Positions 1 to 7,214 of a stretch of DNA of 46,614 nt are shown piece after piece (position 1 is the first letter of the stretch; each line of letters starts with the position of its first letter). This DNA is from Nitrospinaceae bacterium (GTDB lineage: Bacteria > Nitrospinota > Nitrospinia > Nitrospinales > VA-1). The translations under genes and the position numbers were made by a program. Below the pieces are notes generated by a model, which saw nothing but the letters and a program-made list of their open reading frames with translations, was not told the origin of the DNA and ran no database searches. The stretch covers positions 1 through 46,614 of the forward strand of contig JAJDBH010000020.1 in assembly GCA_029261455.1 (NCBI GenBank), given 5' to 3'.

Positions 1-11
1 CCGCCCACTAG
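1..11 (+). CDS. 3' tail of an upstream gene (possibly FGE-domain family)
   Basis: Only the last codons are inside the window. Read in the frame that ends at TAG 9-11 they give Ala-His-stop. The bases around the stop (CACTAGGCGTGGGGC) closely match the end of the FGE-domain lipoprotein gene at 38695 on the minus strand (CACTAGGTGTGGGGC), including bases after the stop codon. The upstream gene could therefore be a paralogue of that lipoprotein, but three codons cannot establish this. Confidence 0.25.
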
Positions 12-67
12 GCGTGGGGCCGACTGCAATGGCTGGGTTGAACAGGCAATCGGTTTACTCGGCCTGA
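11..67 (+). repeat. Copy A of a three-copy 3'-end repeat
   Basis: Outer block 11-34 (GGCGTGGGGCCGACT then GCAATGGCT) and inner block 53-67 (GTTTACTCGGCCTGA) recur in the same order in copy B (588-645, opposite strand). They recur more loosely in copy C (38624-38697). GGCCGA (18-23) can pair with TCGGCC (59-64), so the transcript could form a closed stem. The element starts at the G of a TAG stop codon, exactly as copy C does. Copies A and B are in inverted orientation around a broken gene. Confidence 0.5.
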
Positions 68-111
68 TGAGTAATTGCCCAATTCTCTCCCTCCTTCATA
101 GGAATGGGGAA

Positions 112-137
112 GGGTTGGATTAAACCCCCTCTTTTTT
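112..137 (+). terminator. Weak candidate terminator after the left-edge gene
   Basis: GGGTT (112-116) can pair with AACCC (123-127), followed closely by a T-rich run (132-137). The stem is only five base pairs, so this is a weak call. The position, downstream of the stop at 9-11 and before the broken gene, is sensible. Confidence 0.25.
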
Positions 138-197
138 GAACTCAAACAAATTAAGCACTAATGATTATTTGAACAATCCTTTTACACTAACAACAAG

Positions 198-575
198 ATG
201 AAACATCTGATTATTGGAGCTGGAGCAACTCGCGCCAAAGCATTATCTCTATGAAATTCGCCTGAACAATCTCCGCCATTGATGGACGACTTTGCGCAAA
301 AAATGTGGTCAAACTACACCCCTCATCCAGTGCTTGAGGCATATTTAAACCAATTGAGACATACTGAGTTAGGGCATGACCCAAGAGAGCTTTTTTACCG
401 TCTAGAAAGAGATGGGCATACTAAAATTGATAAATTCATGGAGTTTGCGTGGGTTAACAGAGATTACAAATTTGAAATCGATTCTGATCAAATTCCACCT
501 GGATTTATATCAGGGCTTCGAATTTCGACTCCCGGCGATTCAGATAATACCGCTTTGGGTATCCGGGGGAATTGA
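198..575 (+). pseudogene. Broken SIR2-like domain gene fragment
   Basis: Translation from ATG 198 gives MKHLIIGAGATRAKALSL, a Rossmann-type GxGxxR start like SIR2-like (sirtuin-fold) bacterial proteins. An in-frame TGA at 252-254 interrupts it, and the same frame then stays open to TGA 573-575. The natural codon was plausibly GGA. The second part (from TTG 279) reads like a real protein, with PRELFYRLERDGH and FMEFAWVNRDYKFEID, but it stops after fewer than 130 codons in total, far short of a SIR2-like protein. Near the end another frame reads on past the stop (GYPGELSNDPFK), which suggests a second lesion. The fragment lies between repeat copies A and B. SIR2-like proteins are often found in anti-phage or accessory loci. 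The family call rests on the N-terminal motif only. Confidence 0.5.
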
Positions 576-587
576 GCAATGATCCAT

Positions 588-645
588 TTAAGCCGAGACA
601 ACTTTTTGCTAGCCAGTAATAGCTATTGCTAGTTGGCCCCGCGCC
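588..645 (-). repeat. Copy B of the three-copy 3'-end repeat, overlapping the end of gpmA
   Basis: Read on the minus strand it starts GGCGCGGGGCCAACTAGC (645 downward) and ends GTTGTCTCGGCTTAA (602-588), with TAGCTATTACT in the middle (625-615). The outer 25 bases match copy A with three transitions and one gap. The middle and inner blocks match copy C exactly. CTAGC/GCTAG and CAAC/GTTG can pair within it. It supplies the last codons and the stop of gpmA, so it also forms that gene's 3' untranslated end. Confidence 0.55.
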
Positions 646-1384
646 GAGCGGATTGGTTGGCGACGGCTTCGGCGGCTTTTTTTGCTGCTTCCTGGTCGCC
701 GAGATAATAATGTTTCGTCGGTTTTAAGTTTGCATCCAATTCATAGACCAGTGGAATGCCTGTGGGAATATTCAACTCCAGGATTTCTTCTTCACTGACA
801 TTATCCAGATGCTTGACCAGGGCTCTTAAGCTATTGCCGTGCGCACAAATCAAAACTTTTTTTCCGGCTTTTATAGAGGGAACAATTTGATCGAACCAAT
901 AAGGCAAGAACCTGTCAACCGTATGCTTTAAAGCTTCTGAAGCGGGCAGTTGGTCTTTGGGTATCCCGGCATATCGAGAGTCTTTAGAAGGTAGTCGATC
1001 ATCGTCATCCGGGAGTGGGGGAGGGGGCGTGGCATAACTCCTGCGCCAGATTTTTACCTGGTCTGCGCCATGCTTCTCTGCCGTTTCGGCTTTGTCCAAC
1101 CCTTGCAGGTTGCCATAGTGACGTTCGTTAAGATGCCAGGACCGCGTGACCGGGATCCACATCAAATCCATTTTATCCAGCACAATCCATAACGTTCGAA
1201 TCGCCCGTTTGAGAACAGAGGTGTAGGCCATGTCGAAGGTATAGCCTTCATCGAGAAAAAGTTTTCCCGCCGCCTCAGCTTCCTGTTTCCCTTGCTCTGT
1301 CAGATCAACGTCAGTCCAGCCAGTAAAACGGTTTTCCAAATTCCATTGACTCTGCCCATGTCTTAAAAGAACCAATTTATACAT
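629..1384 (-). CDS. gpmA: 2,3-bisphosphoglycerate-dependent phosphoglycerate mutase
   Basis: This cytoplasmic glycolytic enzyme interconverts 3- and 2-phosphoglycerate. The protein has 251 residues, normal for the dPGM family. It starts with [12 protein letters not shown], where His9 is the phosphohistidine of the RHG motif. It continues with [17 protein letters not shown] (general acid Glu87) and [11 protein letters not shown] (His182). The ATG at 1384 is preceded on the minus strand by a strong GAGGGGGAG ribosome site, so the start is secure. The C-terminal residues (RRGAN) are encoded inside repeat copy B and are probably not functionally important. It stands alone: the gene on its left is broken and the next gene to the right runs the other way. 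Confidence 0.97.
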   Translation of the reverse strand: MYKLVLLRHGQSQWNLENRFTGWTDVDLTEQGKQEAEAAGKLFLDEGYTFDMAYTSVLKRAIRTLWIVLDKMDLMWIPVTRSWHLNERHYGNLQGLDKAETAEKHGADQVKIWRRSYATPPPPLPDDDDRLPSKDSRYAGIPKDQLPASEALKHTVDRFLPYWFDQIVPSIKAGKKVLICAHGNSLRALVKHLDNVSEEEILELNIPTGIPLVYELDANLKPTKHYYLGDQEAAKKAAEAVANQSARRGAN

Positions 1385-1780
1385 ATTCCGAACTCCCCCT
1401 CTATGTAAAAACTAAATTTGCCCGCAATATCCCATAAAAACTGTGTCAAGAGGGAATTTTTAGCCATTTTCATTTTATTTTCCGTAAAACAACCTCGACC
1501 CAGACTGCTTACACTTACCCACCTCAGCCACCTGAACTATTCGGAATGCAAATAAAATCAATCATGTTACAATAAAACATCCCCCATAAACGGGGTAGTT
1601 GGGGGTGGCTGAATGAATTTTGGCCTGTAGAAAAAAACAGCTTTTCTCTAGGTTAAATGATTGACTTTTTGGATGTTATAAATTAACTTAGTAAGTAATC
1701 AACAACCGGAATATTATATACTGTGTACAAAGCTATTAGGTTTTCGCTTTGTAAAGACCAATTTTGGGAGAACAAGCGAT
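1385..1780. other. Divergent intergenic region with a possible structured element
   Basis: No gene is visible. The region separates gpmA (minus) from the HD-GYP-like gene (plus). TCAGCCACC (1524-1532) is perfectly complementary to GGTGGCTGA (1604-1612). Two smaller hairpins could form between them: ATGTT/AACAT (1564-1568/1576-1580) and CCCC/GGGG (1581-1584/1592-1595). TTGACT at 1661 is a possible -35 box for the plus-strand gene, but no convincing -10 follows at the right distance. GGGAG at 1766-1770 is the ribosome site for the gene at 1781. Confidence 0.4.
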
Positions 1781-2821
1781 ATGGATACTATCGCTCATTT
1801 TTATCGCGAAATAAATAGTGGTTTTCTAAACAAGAACTGCGGTCAAGGTTTTGAAATTTCTTATCTGGCGGAATACGATGAGAACGACGACCCACTGTTC
1901 CGAAAATTTGTTGACTACACTCCTGAGAACCACGAAAAAATTAAAAAGATGATGGAGGCCGATGATTGCATGGAGTTTTTCATCCATGAAACCGACCTCA
2001 TTAAATACTATAAAAATTTCAAAATTGGTGACTTGCAACAAGCTCTGGAAAACGAGCCGCCCAAAAAGGTTTTAAAAGATGCCTACCTTGTGAGCGAGCA
2101 GGTGATCAAGGAATATTTTGAGAACATCGGCTCCGCACGTATTTTACGCACACTGGAAGATCTGGTTAAAGTTATTCAGGAGTGCATGAGTCGTGGAGAG
2201 CTTGAGTTCATAGATGTATTCCAAGTTACGAAAAAGGATTATCACACCTACACCCATTGCATCAACACCGGGTTGTATTGCATGGCATTGGCAAACAAAC
2301 TGCAAATGAAGCCAGAGGCGATTCGCGAGATCGGTCTGGGCGGTATGCTATTTGACATCGGCAAAAAATCCATTCCTTACGATATTGTAATGAAAGAGGG
2401 GGAGTTGGAACCTCAAGAGTTCCAGTTCATTCGCAAACATCCCTCAGCAGGCCGGAAAGATCTCAACGATATGAAATGTTATAGCGAGAACATTTTGAAA
2501 ATGGCCGCTGAACATCATGAAAAGTATGACGGCACGGGTTATCCATTCCAATTAAAAGGGGAAAAGATTTCTCTGTACGCAAGAGTCTGCGGCATCATGG
2601 ATGTTTTTGGAGCCTTGACTTCTCCTCGCGCAAATCGACCCGGCATGACACCTTTTGCCGCCCTGACTGAAATGAAGAACAATATGGAAGGGCATTTTGA
2701 TATGCGCATTTTGGTCAATTTCATCAAAATTCTTGCGGACGCTGCTGCTGCAAAAGTTTCTGCGTCCCGCTCATCAGGTGGTTCTCAGTCGTCAAGCAAA
2801 CAAGCGGCGGCCAGCGCCTGA
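1781..2821 (+). CDS. HD-GYP-like protein with substituted metal-binding residues
   Basis: The C-terminal half matches the HD-GYP family of cyclic-di-GMP phosphodiesterases: HTYTHCINTG (His155/His159), LFDIGKKSIP (190-199), RKHP (His220) and EHHEKYDGTGYP (244-255). In the canonical motif LLHDIGK the His-Asp pair binds metal; here Phe191 replaces that His. Downstream, the usual DVxDALT reads DVFGALT (Asp to Gly277). The GYP motif and the His-His pair are intact. The N-terminal 150 residues are of unknown type, and the last 20 are a Ser/Ala/Gln-rich tail. It may bind c-di-GMP without hydrolysing it, or use a different metal set; this is inference. GGGAG sits 10 bases before the ATG, and a terminator follows the stop. 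Confidence 0.85.
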   Translation: MDTIAHFYREINSGFLNKNCGQGFEISYLAEYDENDDPLFRKFVDYTPENHEKIKKMMEADDCMEFFIHETDLIKYYKNFKIGDLQQALENEPPKKVLKDAYLVSEQVIKEYFENIGSARILRTLEDLVKVIQECMSRGELEFIDVFQVTKKDYHTYTHCINTGLYCMALANKLQMKPEAIREIGLGGMLFDIGKKSIPYDIVMKEGELEPQEFQFIRKHPSAGRKDLNDMKCYSENILKMAAEHHEKYDGTGYPFQLKGEKISLYARVCGIMDVFGALTSPRANRPGMTPFAALTEMKNNMEGHFDMRILVNFIKILADAAAAKVSASRSSGGSQSSSKQAAASA

Positions 2822-2854
2822 CTACGGCTGTGACAAACTAATTTTTTTCAGTCA

Positions 2855-2883
2855 TCGGGTGTGCAAACGCATCCGATTTTTTT
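2855..2883 (+). terminator. Rho-independent terminator after the HD-GYP-like gene
   Basis: TCGGGTGTG (2855-2863) pairs with CGCATCCGA (2868-2876) through nine base pairs, two of them G-U, around a CAAA loop. Seven Ts follow directly. It lies 34 bases after the stop at 2821. Confidence 0.75.
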
Positions 2884-2967
2884 ATGCCTTTTTTCTTTCC
2901 ACCCAAACTACTTTACCCTACCTCCTGAATAAGGGTAAGATAGCTCATTCTTTAATGGAGAATACCT

Positions 2968-3324
2968 GTGTTTGTCGAGGTCGATTCCAACTCCAATACC
3001 GATCAAAGTTTCAATATGATTTTTCGGGATATCAGTCCTGCCCGTGAATTGTATTGCATCAAGTATCCGGTAAATGGCGAAGAACAACCGGTTCAGGTCA
3101 CCGGCTGGGATGCGGATTCCAACACACCTTGTCCAGCCTATGCCTGCAAGGTAGAAGAATCTGGGGATGGCGTTGCCCTGCTCATTTACGGTGGAACTGG
3201 CGGTGTGCGCATGAAACTCCTCGAAGATGAACTACAATGGAACCCCGAGTCTTCCAAACAATGGGGAGACACCCATCTGGTCTATCCAGCGGATAGTTTT
3301 ATTGTCTATAAAGACGAGTTGTAA
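2968..3324 (+). CDS. Hypothetical protein, 118 residues
   Basis: I do not recognise this family. The protein is small, acidic and soluble-looking, with no signal peptide or membrane segment. It has several aromatic residues and a Gly-rich stretch (IYGGTGGVRMKLLEDE). The start is GTG at 2968: GGAG lies about eight bases upstream, while the ATG inside that ribosome site opens a different frame that overlaps this gene and has no coding character. It follows the terminator at 2855-2883, so it probably has its own promoter, and it converges on tlyA with a gap of only nine bases. No function can be inferred from the neighbours. Confidence 0.7.
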   Translation: MFVEVDSNSNTDQSFNMIFRDISPARELYCIKYPVNGEEQPVQVTGWDADSNTPCPAYACKVEESGDGVALLIYGGTGGVRMKLLEDELQWNPESSKQWGDTHLVYPADSFIVYKDEL

Positions 3325-3333
3325 GCCAGCTAA

Positions 3334-4130
3334 CTAATTCAGCACAGTTTGTCTAAAAGTCTCTTCCTCAATCGGTTTTCCATATCGGCTTTTTACGCAA
3401 TGAATTAAAAATTCCCTATTACCTTTTTGACCAGTAATGGGGGATTCTGTAACATCGATCACCGACCATCCTTTTTCTCCAACAAAACGGTTCAAATCGA
3501 GCAGGACCCGAATATGTTTGGCAGGGTCTTTAATGATGCCACGGTTTTCCACTTCATCTTTTCCGACTTCGAACTGGGGTTTGACCAGGGCAACCAACTG
3601 CCCTTCAGGTTTGAGGATGTTCAGCAAAGGAGGGATGACAAGCTGGAGTGAGATGAACGATACATCAATCACAGCCAAGTCTAACATTTCCCCGATATCT
3701 TCTTTAGATAAGGTACGGGCATTTTTCCTGTCTCGACAAATGACCCGAGGATCATTTCGAAGTTTCCAATCCAACTGCCCGTAACCAACATCTACGGCAT
3801 AAACTTTTTCAGCACCATTTTGTAGCAGGCAATCGGTAAACCCGCCGGTGGAAGCTCCCACATCCACAACCGTTTTTCCTTCAGGTAAAATATGAAATTG
3901 TTTTAAGGCATGCTCCAGCTTGAAACCGCCTCTACTGGAAAAAGGTTGAGGGTCACCAAGAATAACGGGAAGACAATCTTCAGAAACCAGCCGTCCAGGT
4001 TTATCAGCAACAGCATCTTTTATTCTTACTTTACCCGCCAGAATGATGGCGCGGGCTTTTTCTCTTGTCGTGATGAGTTTTTTTTTACCAACAACTGGTC
4101 GAGTCGAATTTTTATATTCTTATTTGTCAT
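3334..4130 (-). CDS. tlyA: TlyA-type rRNA 2'-O-methyltransferase, interrupted by an apparent frameshift
   Basis: TlyA proteins methylate ribosomal RNA at 2'-OH positions using SAM. They have an N-terminal S4 RNA-binding domain and an FtsJ/RrmJ-like methyltransferase domain. The catalytic part is intact from 3867 down: VVDVGASTGGFTDCLL (SAM loop), AVDVGYGQL, LAVIDVSFISL and VALVKPQFE. The S4 part starts at ATG 4130 with IRLDQLLV, then enters a run of nine As (4078-4086 on this strand). With nine As the frame soon reaches a stop. One extra A gives LLVKKKLITTREKARAIILA, the expected S4 sequence, followed by SSRGGFKLEHAL and the methyltransferase domain. This is a one-base deletion, programmed slippage or a sequencing error. 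The ATG overlaps the end of xseB, so the two genes form one transcript. Confidence 0.85.
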
Positions 4131-4362
4131 TTTTTTCCTCTTCGACTGGAAAAAGTTCCGCTACCAGTTCACCTTTCTGGTCCCGAGTCAGCTTTTCAAT
4201 TTTCGCTTCGGCCTCACTCAATTTTTTAGAGCATACACGCGACATTTTTATTCCTTCCTCAAAAATTTCGAGAGACTTATCAATGTCCAACTCTCCTGTT
4301 TCTAAGTCATCGACTATTTTTTCAAGCCGCTGTATGGCTTTTTCAAATTTTATTTCACCCAT
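4120..4362 (-). CDS. xseB: Exodeoxyribonuclease VII small subunit
   Basis: The 80-residue protein is typical of XseB. KFEKAIQRLEKIVDDLE and SLEIFEEGIKMSRVC mark the two-helix coiled coil that binds the large subunit, XseA. The complex degrades single-stranded DNA to oligonucleotides. GAGG lies seven bases before the ATG. The last codons overlap the tlyA start by 11 bases, which suggests translational coupling. xseA lies about 460 bases away on the same strand, separated by an opposite-strand CBS gene, so the two subunits are near each other but not in one operon. Confidence 0.93.
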   Translation of the reverse strand: MGEIKFEKAIQRLEKIVDDLETGELDIDKSLEIFEEGIKMSRVCSKKLSEAEAKIEKLTRDQKGELVAELFPVEEEKNDK

Positions 4363-4460
4363 AATCGGCCTCTTTGAAAATAAGTTGGCATTAACAATAA
4401 CCCAGCAGTAAAATCATATTAGCTGTTATTTAACTATTTTTTTTAAATTTTGGTGTATCG

Positions 4461-4820
4461 ATGGAAACTGTTGGCGATCGCATGACAAGCTCTATTAAAA
4501 GCATTGACCAAGATGAAAGCATTAATAATGCAGCCAAAAAAATTTATGCCCACCAGATCGGGTCGCTTCTTGTGACCCAAGATAAAAAATTCATCGGAAT
4601 CATTACTAAAACCGATTTGATGATCAAGGTCCTCATAAAAAACCTTGATGGCGATTCCACTCGGGTTTCAGAAGTGATGTCTCAACCATTAATATCCATT
4701 GATGTTGACGAGCCTCTTGATTCCGCTAAAAAACTATTTAATGAAAAACCCATCCGTCACTTGCCAGTTACCCGGAACAACCAAGTTGTGGGAATTCTAT
4801 CCACAAAAAACCTAGGATAA
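4461..4820 (+). CDS. CBS-domain pair protein
   Basis: The protein has 119 residues and consists almost entirely of two CBS motifs (Bateman module): GDRMTSSIKSID...GSLLVTQDKKFIGIITKTDL and SEVMSQPLISID...HLPVTRNNQVVGILSTKNL. Such stand-alone modules bind adenine nucleotides and regulate partners by contact; the partner cannot be named from sequence. It lies on the plus strand between xseB and xseA and ends two bases before the xseA stop on the other strand, so the genes converge without room for a terminator. Its promoter must lie in the 98-base gap shared with xseB. Confidence 0.9.
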   Translation: METVGDRMTSSIKSIDQDESINNAAKKIYAHQIGSLLVTQDKKFIGIITKTDLMIKVLIKNLDGDSTRVSEVMSQPLISIDVDEPLDSAKKLFNEKPIRHLPVTRNNQVVGILSTKNLG

Positions 4821-4822
4821 AA

Positions 4823-6253
4823 TCAGTTTTCCTCTATAACTTTTTTTACTGTGCAGTCCAGACCTCCACGAGAAAGTCTTACTTTAATATTATCTCCTGG
4901 ATTGAGGCCTTCCGTATTTTTCAAAGACTCTTCATCTTTCGAGCAAATGCTATACCCTCTTTCTAAAATAGCTAGCGGGTTGATGGCATTCAGGTTTTTT
5001 AATATCCCTTCAAAACGCTCTTTATTAAAACGTATCTGAGACTGGATAATATGCAGCATTCTTTTTTCCAGCATCCTCCGGTTTTCTTCCATGTGGTGAA
5101 TATGTTTTTCGGGTGAGGCTTGAAATAGTCTGTGTATTTTATCCTGCAACCTTTGTTGATGAGACACCAGGCTTTGCTCTAACCCACGTATAAGTCGAGC
5201 ATGAAAATCATCCAGACGTTGAATTTGCGGACTGAATATTTCTTTCGGCTGATGGAAGAACCGCCTGTCCATCAACCTTTTTAGCAAGTCTCTATAATAT
5301 TCCAACTTCTTCTGCAAAGTTGTTACCAGCGCTATATTCAGAGATTGAATTTCCTTAACCGTATCCTGCAGAAGCGGCACGGTTAGTTCGGCTGCTGCCG
5401 AGGGGGTGGGTGCCCGCAGATCGGCCACAAAATCTGCAATCGTAAAATCTATTTCATGCCCCACCGCAGATACGACAGGAGTTTGAGATGCATATATGGC
5501 CCGCGCCACCACGACTTCATTAAATGCCCACAGGTCTTCTAACGAACCTCCTCCTCGTCCGACAATGATTACTTCAATGTCTTTTCTACGGTCCAGTTCT
5601 TCAATGCCGCGGGCAATTTCTTCTGCCGCTCCTTCACCTTGGACTTTTGCGGGACATAACAACACAGAAACTTTCGGATTTCGCCTTCTTATTATATTGA
5701 GGATGTCTCTTACAGCGGCACCTGTAGAGGAGGTGACGACACCTACTTTCCAAGGAAATTCAGGCAAGGGTTTTTTATTTTCTTCACTAAATAAACCTTC
5801 TTTATCTAACTTTTCCTTTAACTGTTCGTAGGCTTTTTGCAGGGCACCCAAACCTCTTGGCTCTAGAGACTCAGCTATGACCTGATATTCGCCCCGAGCA
5901 TCGTAGACGCTGATACGACCAAACATTAAAACCTGATCGCCATCTGCCGGTTGAAATTTTATTCCTGCCCGGTGGCCTTTAAACAAGACACAGCGAATCT
6001 GCGCTTTGTCATCCTTCAAAACAAAATAACTGTGACCGGAAGCCACGGTTCTGAAATTGGAAATTTCGCCCTCCACCCAAACCGAATCAAACGCCGCTTC
6101 CATAATGGCACGTATGTCCCGAGTCAGCCCACTGACACTATAGACCTGAGGTTGCGAGTTTTCTGCCTCAAGATGATTCGATGTCTCAGCGGACTCTTCA
6201 GGAGCGAGTGAACTTTTAGGTTTGCCAAGGCGGCTTTGCCTCTTGCGGATCAT
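4823..6253 (-). CDS. xseA: Exodeoxyribonuclease VII large subunit
   Basis: The 476-residue length fits XseA. The N-terminal OB-fold is recognisable (VWVEGEISNFR, SGHSYFVLKD, about residues 58-130). The central catalytic domain carries GVVTSSTGAAVRDI, IIVGRGGGSLEDLWAFNE, VSAVGHEIDFTIAD and RAPTPSAAAEL. A long coiled-coil region (about 300-410), which docks XseB, precedes the C-terminal NPLAILERGYSI segment. The enzyme is a cytoplasmic single-strand-specific exonuclease used in DNA repair. The first 30 residues are polar and poorly conserved, so the start could lie slightly downstream. It follows folD with a 36-base gap and is probably co-transcribed with it. Confidence 0.96.
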   Translation of the reverse strand: MIRKRQSRLGKPKSSLAPEESAETSNHLEAENSQPQVYSVSGLTRDIRAIMEAAFDSVWVEGEISNFRTVASGHSYFVLKDDKAQIRCVLFKGHRAGIKFQPADGDQVLMFGRISVYDARGEYQVIAESLEPRGLGALQKAYEQLKEKLDKEGLFSEENKKPLPEFPWKVGVVTSSTGAAVRDILNIIRRRNPKVSVLLCPAKVQGEGAAEEIARGIEELDRRKDIEVIIVGRGGGSLEDLWAFNEVVVARAIYASQTPVVSAVGHEIDFTIADFVADLRAPTPSAAAELTVPLLQDTVKEIQSLNIALVTTLQKKLEYYRDLLKRLMDRRFFHQPKEIFSPQIQRLDDFHARLIRGLEQSLVSHQQRLQDKIHRLFQASPEKHIHHMEENRRMLEKRMLHIIQSQIRFNKERFEGILKNLNAINPLAILERGYSICSKDEESLKNTEGLNPGDNIKVRLSRGGLDCTVKKVIEEN

Positions 6254-6289
6254 AAAATATTCAGGCCAGGAGGGTTTTTATTTGCCTTT

Positions 6290-7132
6290 CTACAGAGAGG
6301 CTTTAAAGGCTTTTAACGTATTTTCCATGAGCAGAGCAATGGTCATAGGCCCCACCCCACCCGGAACAGGAGTGATGAACGCGGCCTTTTCAGCGACCGG
6401 GTCAAACTCGACATCGCCTATCAGTTTTCCATCCACGCGGTTGATTCCCACATCAATCACCACCGCGCCTTCCTTCACCATTTCTGAACTCACAAAATGA
6501 GGTCGGCCTACCGCAGCAATCAATATATCGGCTTGGAGGGTAACTTCTTTCAGGTTCGTGGTTTTTGAATGACAAATGGTCACTGTGGCGTGCCTTTGTA
6601 ATAACAAATGCGCCACCGGTTTCCCAACAATATTACTCCGCCCTAAAACCACTGCGTGCTTACCAGCAATTTCGATTCCATAATAATCCAGCAGGGCAAT
6701 GATTCCCGTTGGCGTACACGGGGTGAGCAGAGCATTGCCAATGGCCAACTTACCAACATTGATGGGATGGAAACCATCTACATCTTTAGCCGGGTCAATG
6801 GATAAAAGAACCTTTTCCTCATCAATATGATCGGGAAGCGGTAATTGAACTAGAATACCGTTCACTTCATCATTTTCGTTCAGTTCTTTAATAAGATCTA
6901 ATAATTGCGCCTCGGTAGTTTCAGCAGGCAGGTTTTGCCCGAAAGATTGAAACCCGATCTCACTGCAAACTTTATTTTTGTTACGCACATAAACGGCCGA
7001 GGCCGGGTCTTCGCCGACCAGAACTGTAGCCAATCCCGGCATGCGACCTGTTTTGTTTTTCAATTCCGCAGTCTCCTGCATCAAGCGGTTGCGGATTTCC
7101 GCCGATACTGTCTTCCCGTTAATCAGAACCAT
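6290..7132 (-). CDS. folD: Bifunctional methylenetetrahydrofolate dehydrogenase/methenyltetrahydrofolate cyclohydrolase
   Basis: FolD makes 10-formyl-THF from 5,10-methylene-THF with NADP. All family signatures are present in 280 residues: YVRNKNKVCSEIG (Tyr48 and catalytic Lys52), VQLPLPDHID, DVDGFHPINVGKL, PCTPTGIIALLDYY, the nucleotide-binding GRSNIVGKPVAHLLL and the C-terminal PVPGGVGPMTIALLMENT. Nothing in it looks unusual. It is the first gene of a minus-strand pair with xseA, and it lies 82 bases downstream of the sigma-54 activator gene on the same strand. Confidence 0.97.
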   Translation of the reverse strand: MVLINGKTVSAEIRNRLMQETAELKNKTGRMPGLATVLVGEDPASAVYVRNKNKVCSEIGFQSFGQNLPAETTEAQLLDLIKELNENDEVNGILVQLPLPDHIDEEKVLLSIDPAKDVDGFHPINVGKLAIGNALLTPCTPTGIIALLDYYGIEIAGKHAVVLGRSNIVGKPVAHLLLQRHATVTICHSKTTNLKEVTLQADILIAAVGRPHFVSSEMVKEGAVVIDVGINRVDGKLIGDVEFDPVAEKAAFITPVPGGVGPMTIALLMENTLKAFKASL

Positions 7133-7214
7133 GACTTTCCTTATACATTGAATTAATTCTTCCGCAGTTTAGCAGAATTTAAGATTTATCGAAGAGGATT
7201 AGAAGTCCTTTTGT

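Noticed and set aside
11-645. Integron attC sites as the explanation of repeat copies A and B
   Set aside because: Length and position at gene ends fit, but the ends do not match the GTTRRRY/RYYYAAC cores, and the copies are inverted instead of co-directional.
2697-3047. 116-codon plus-strand frame overlapping the ends of two genes
   Set aside because: It overlaps the HD-GYP gene, the terminator and the start of the next gene; its composition is not protein-like and the terminator lies inside it.
3427-3784. Two overlapping plus-strand frames opposite tlyA
   Set aside because: They are shadows of the methyltransferase domain, whose motifs are unmistakable on the minus strand.
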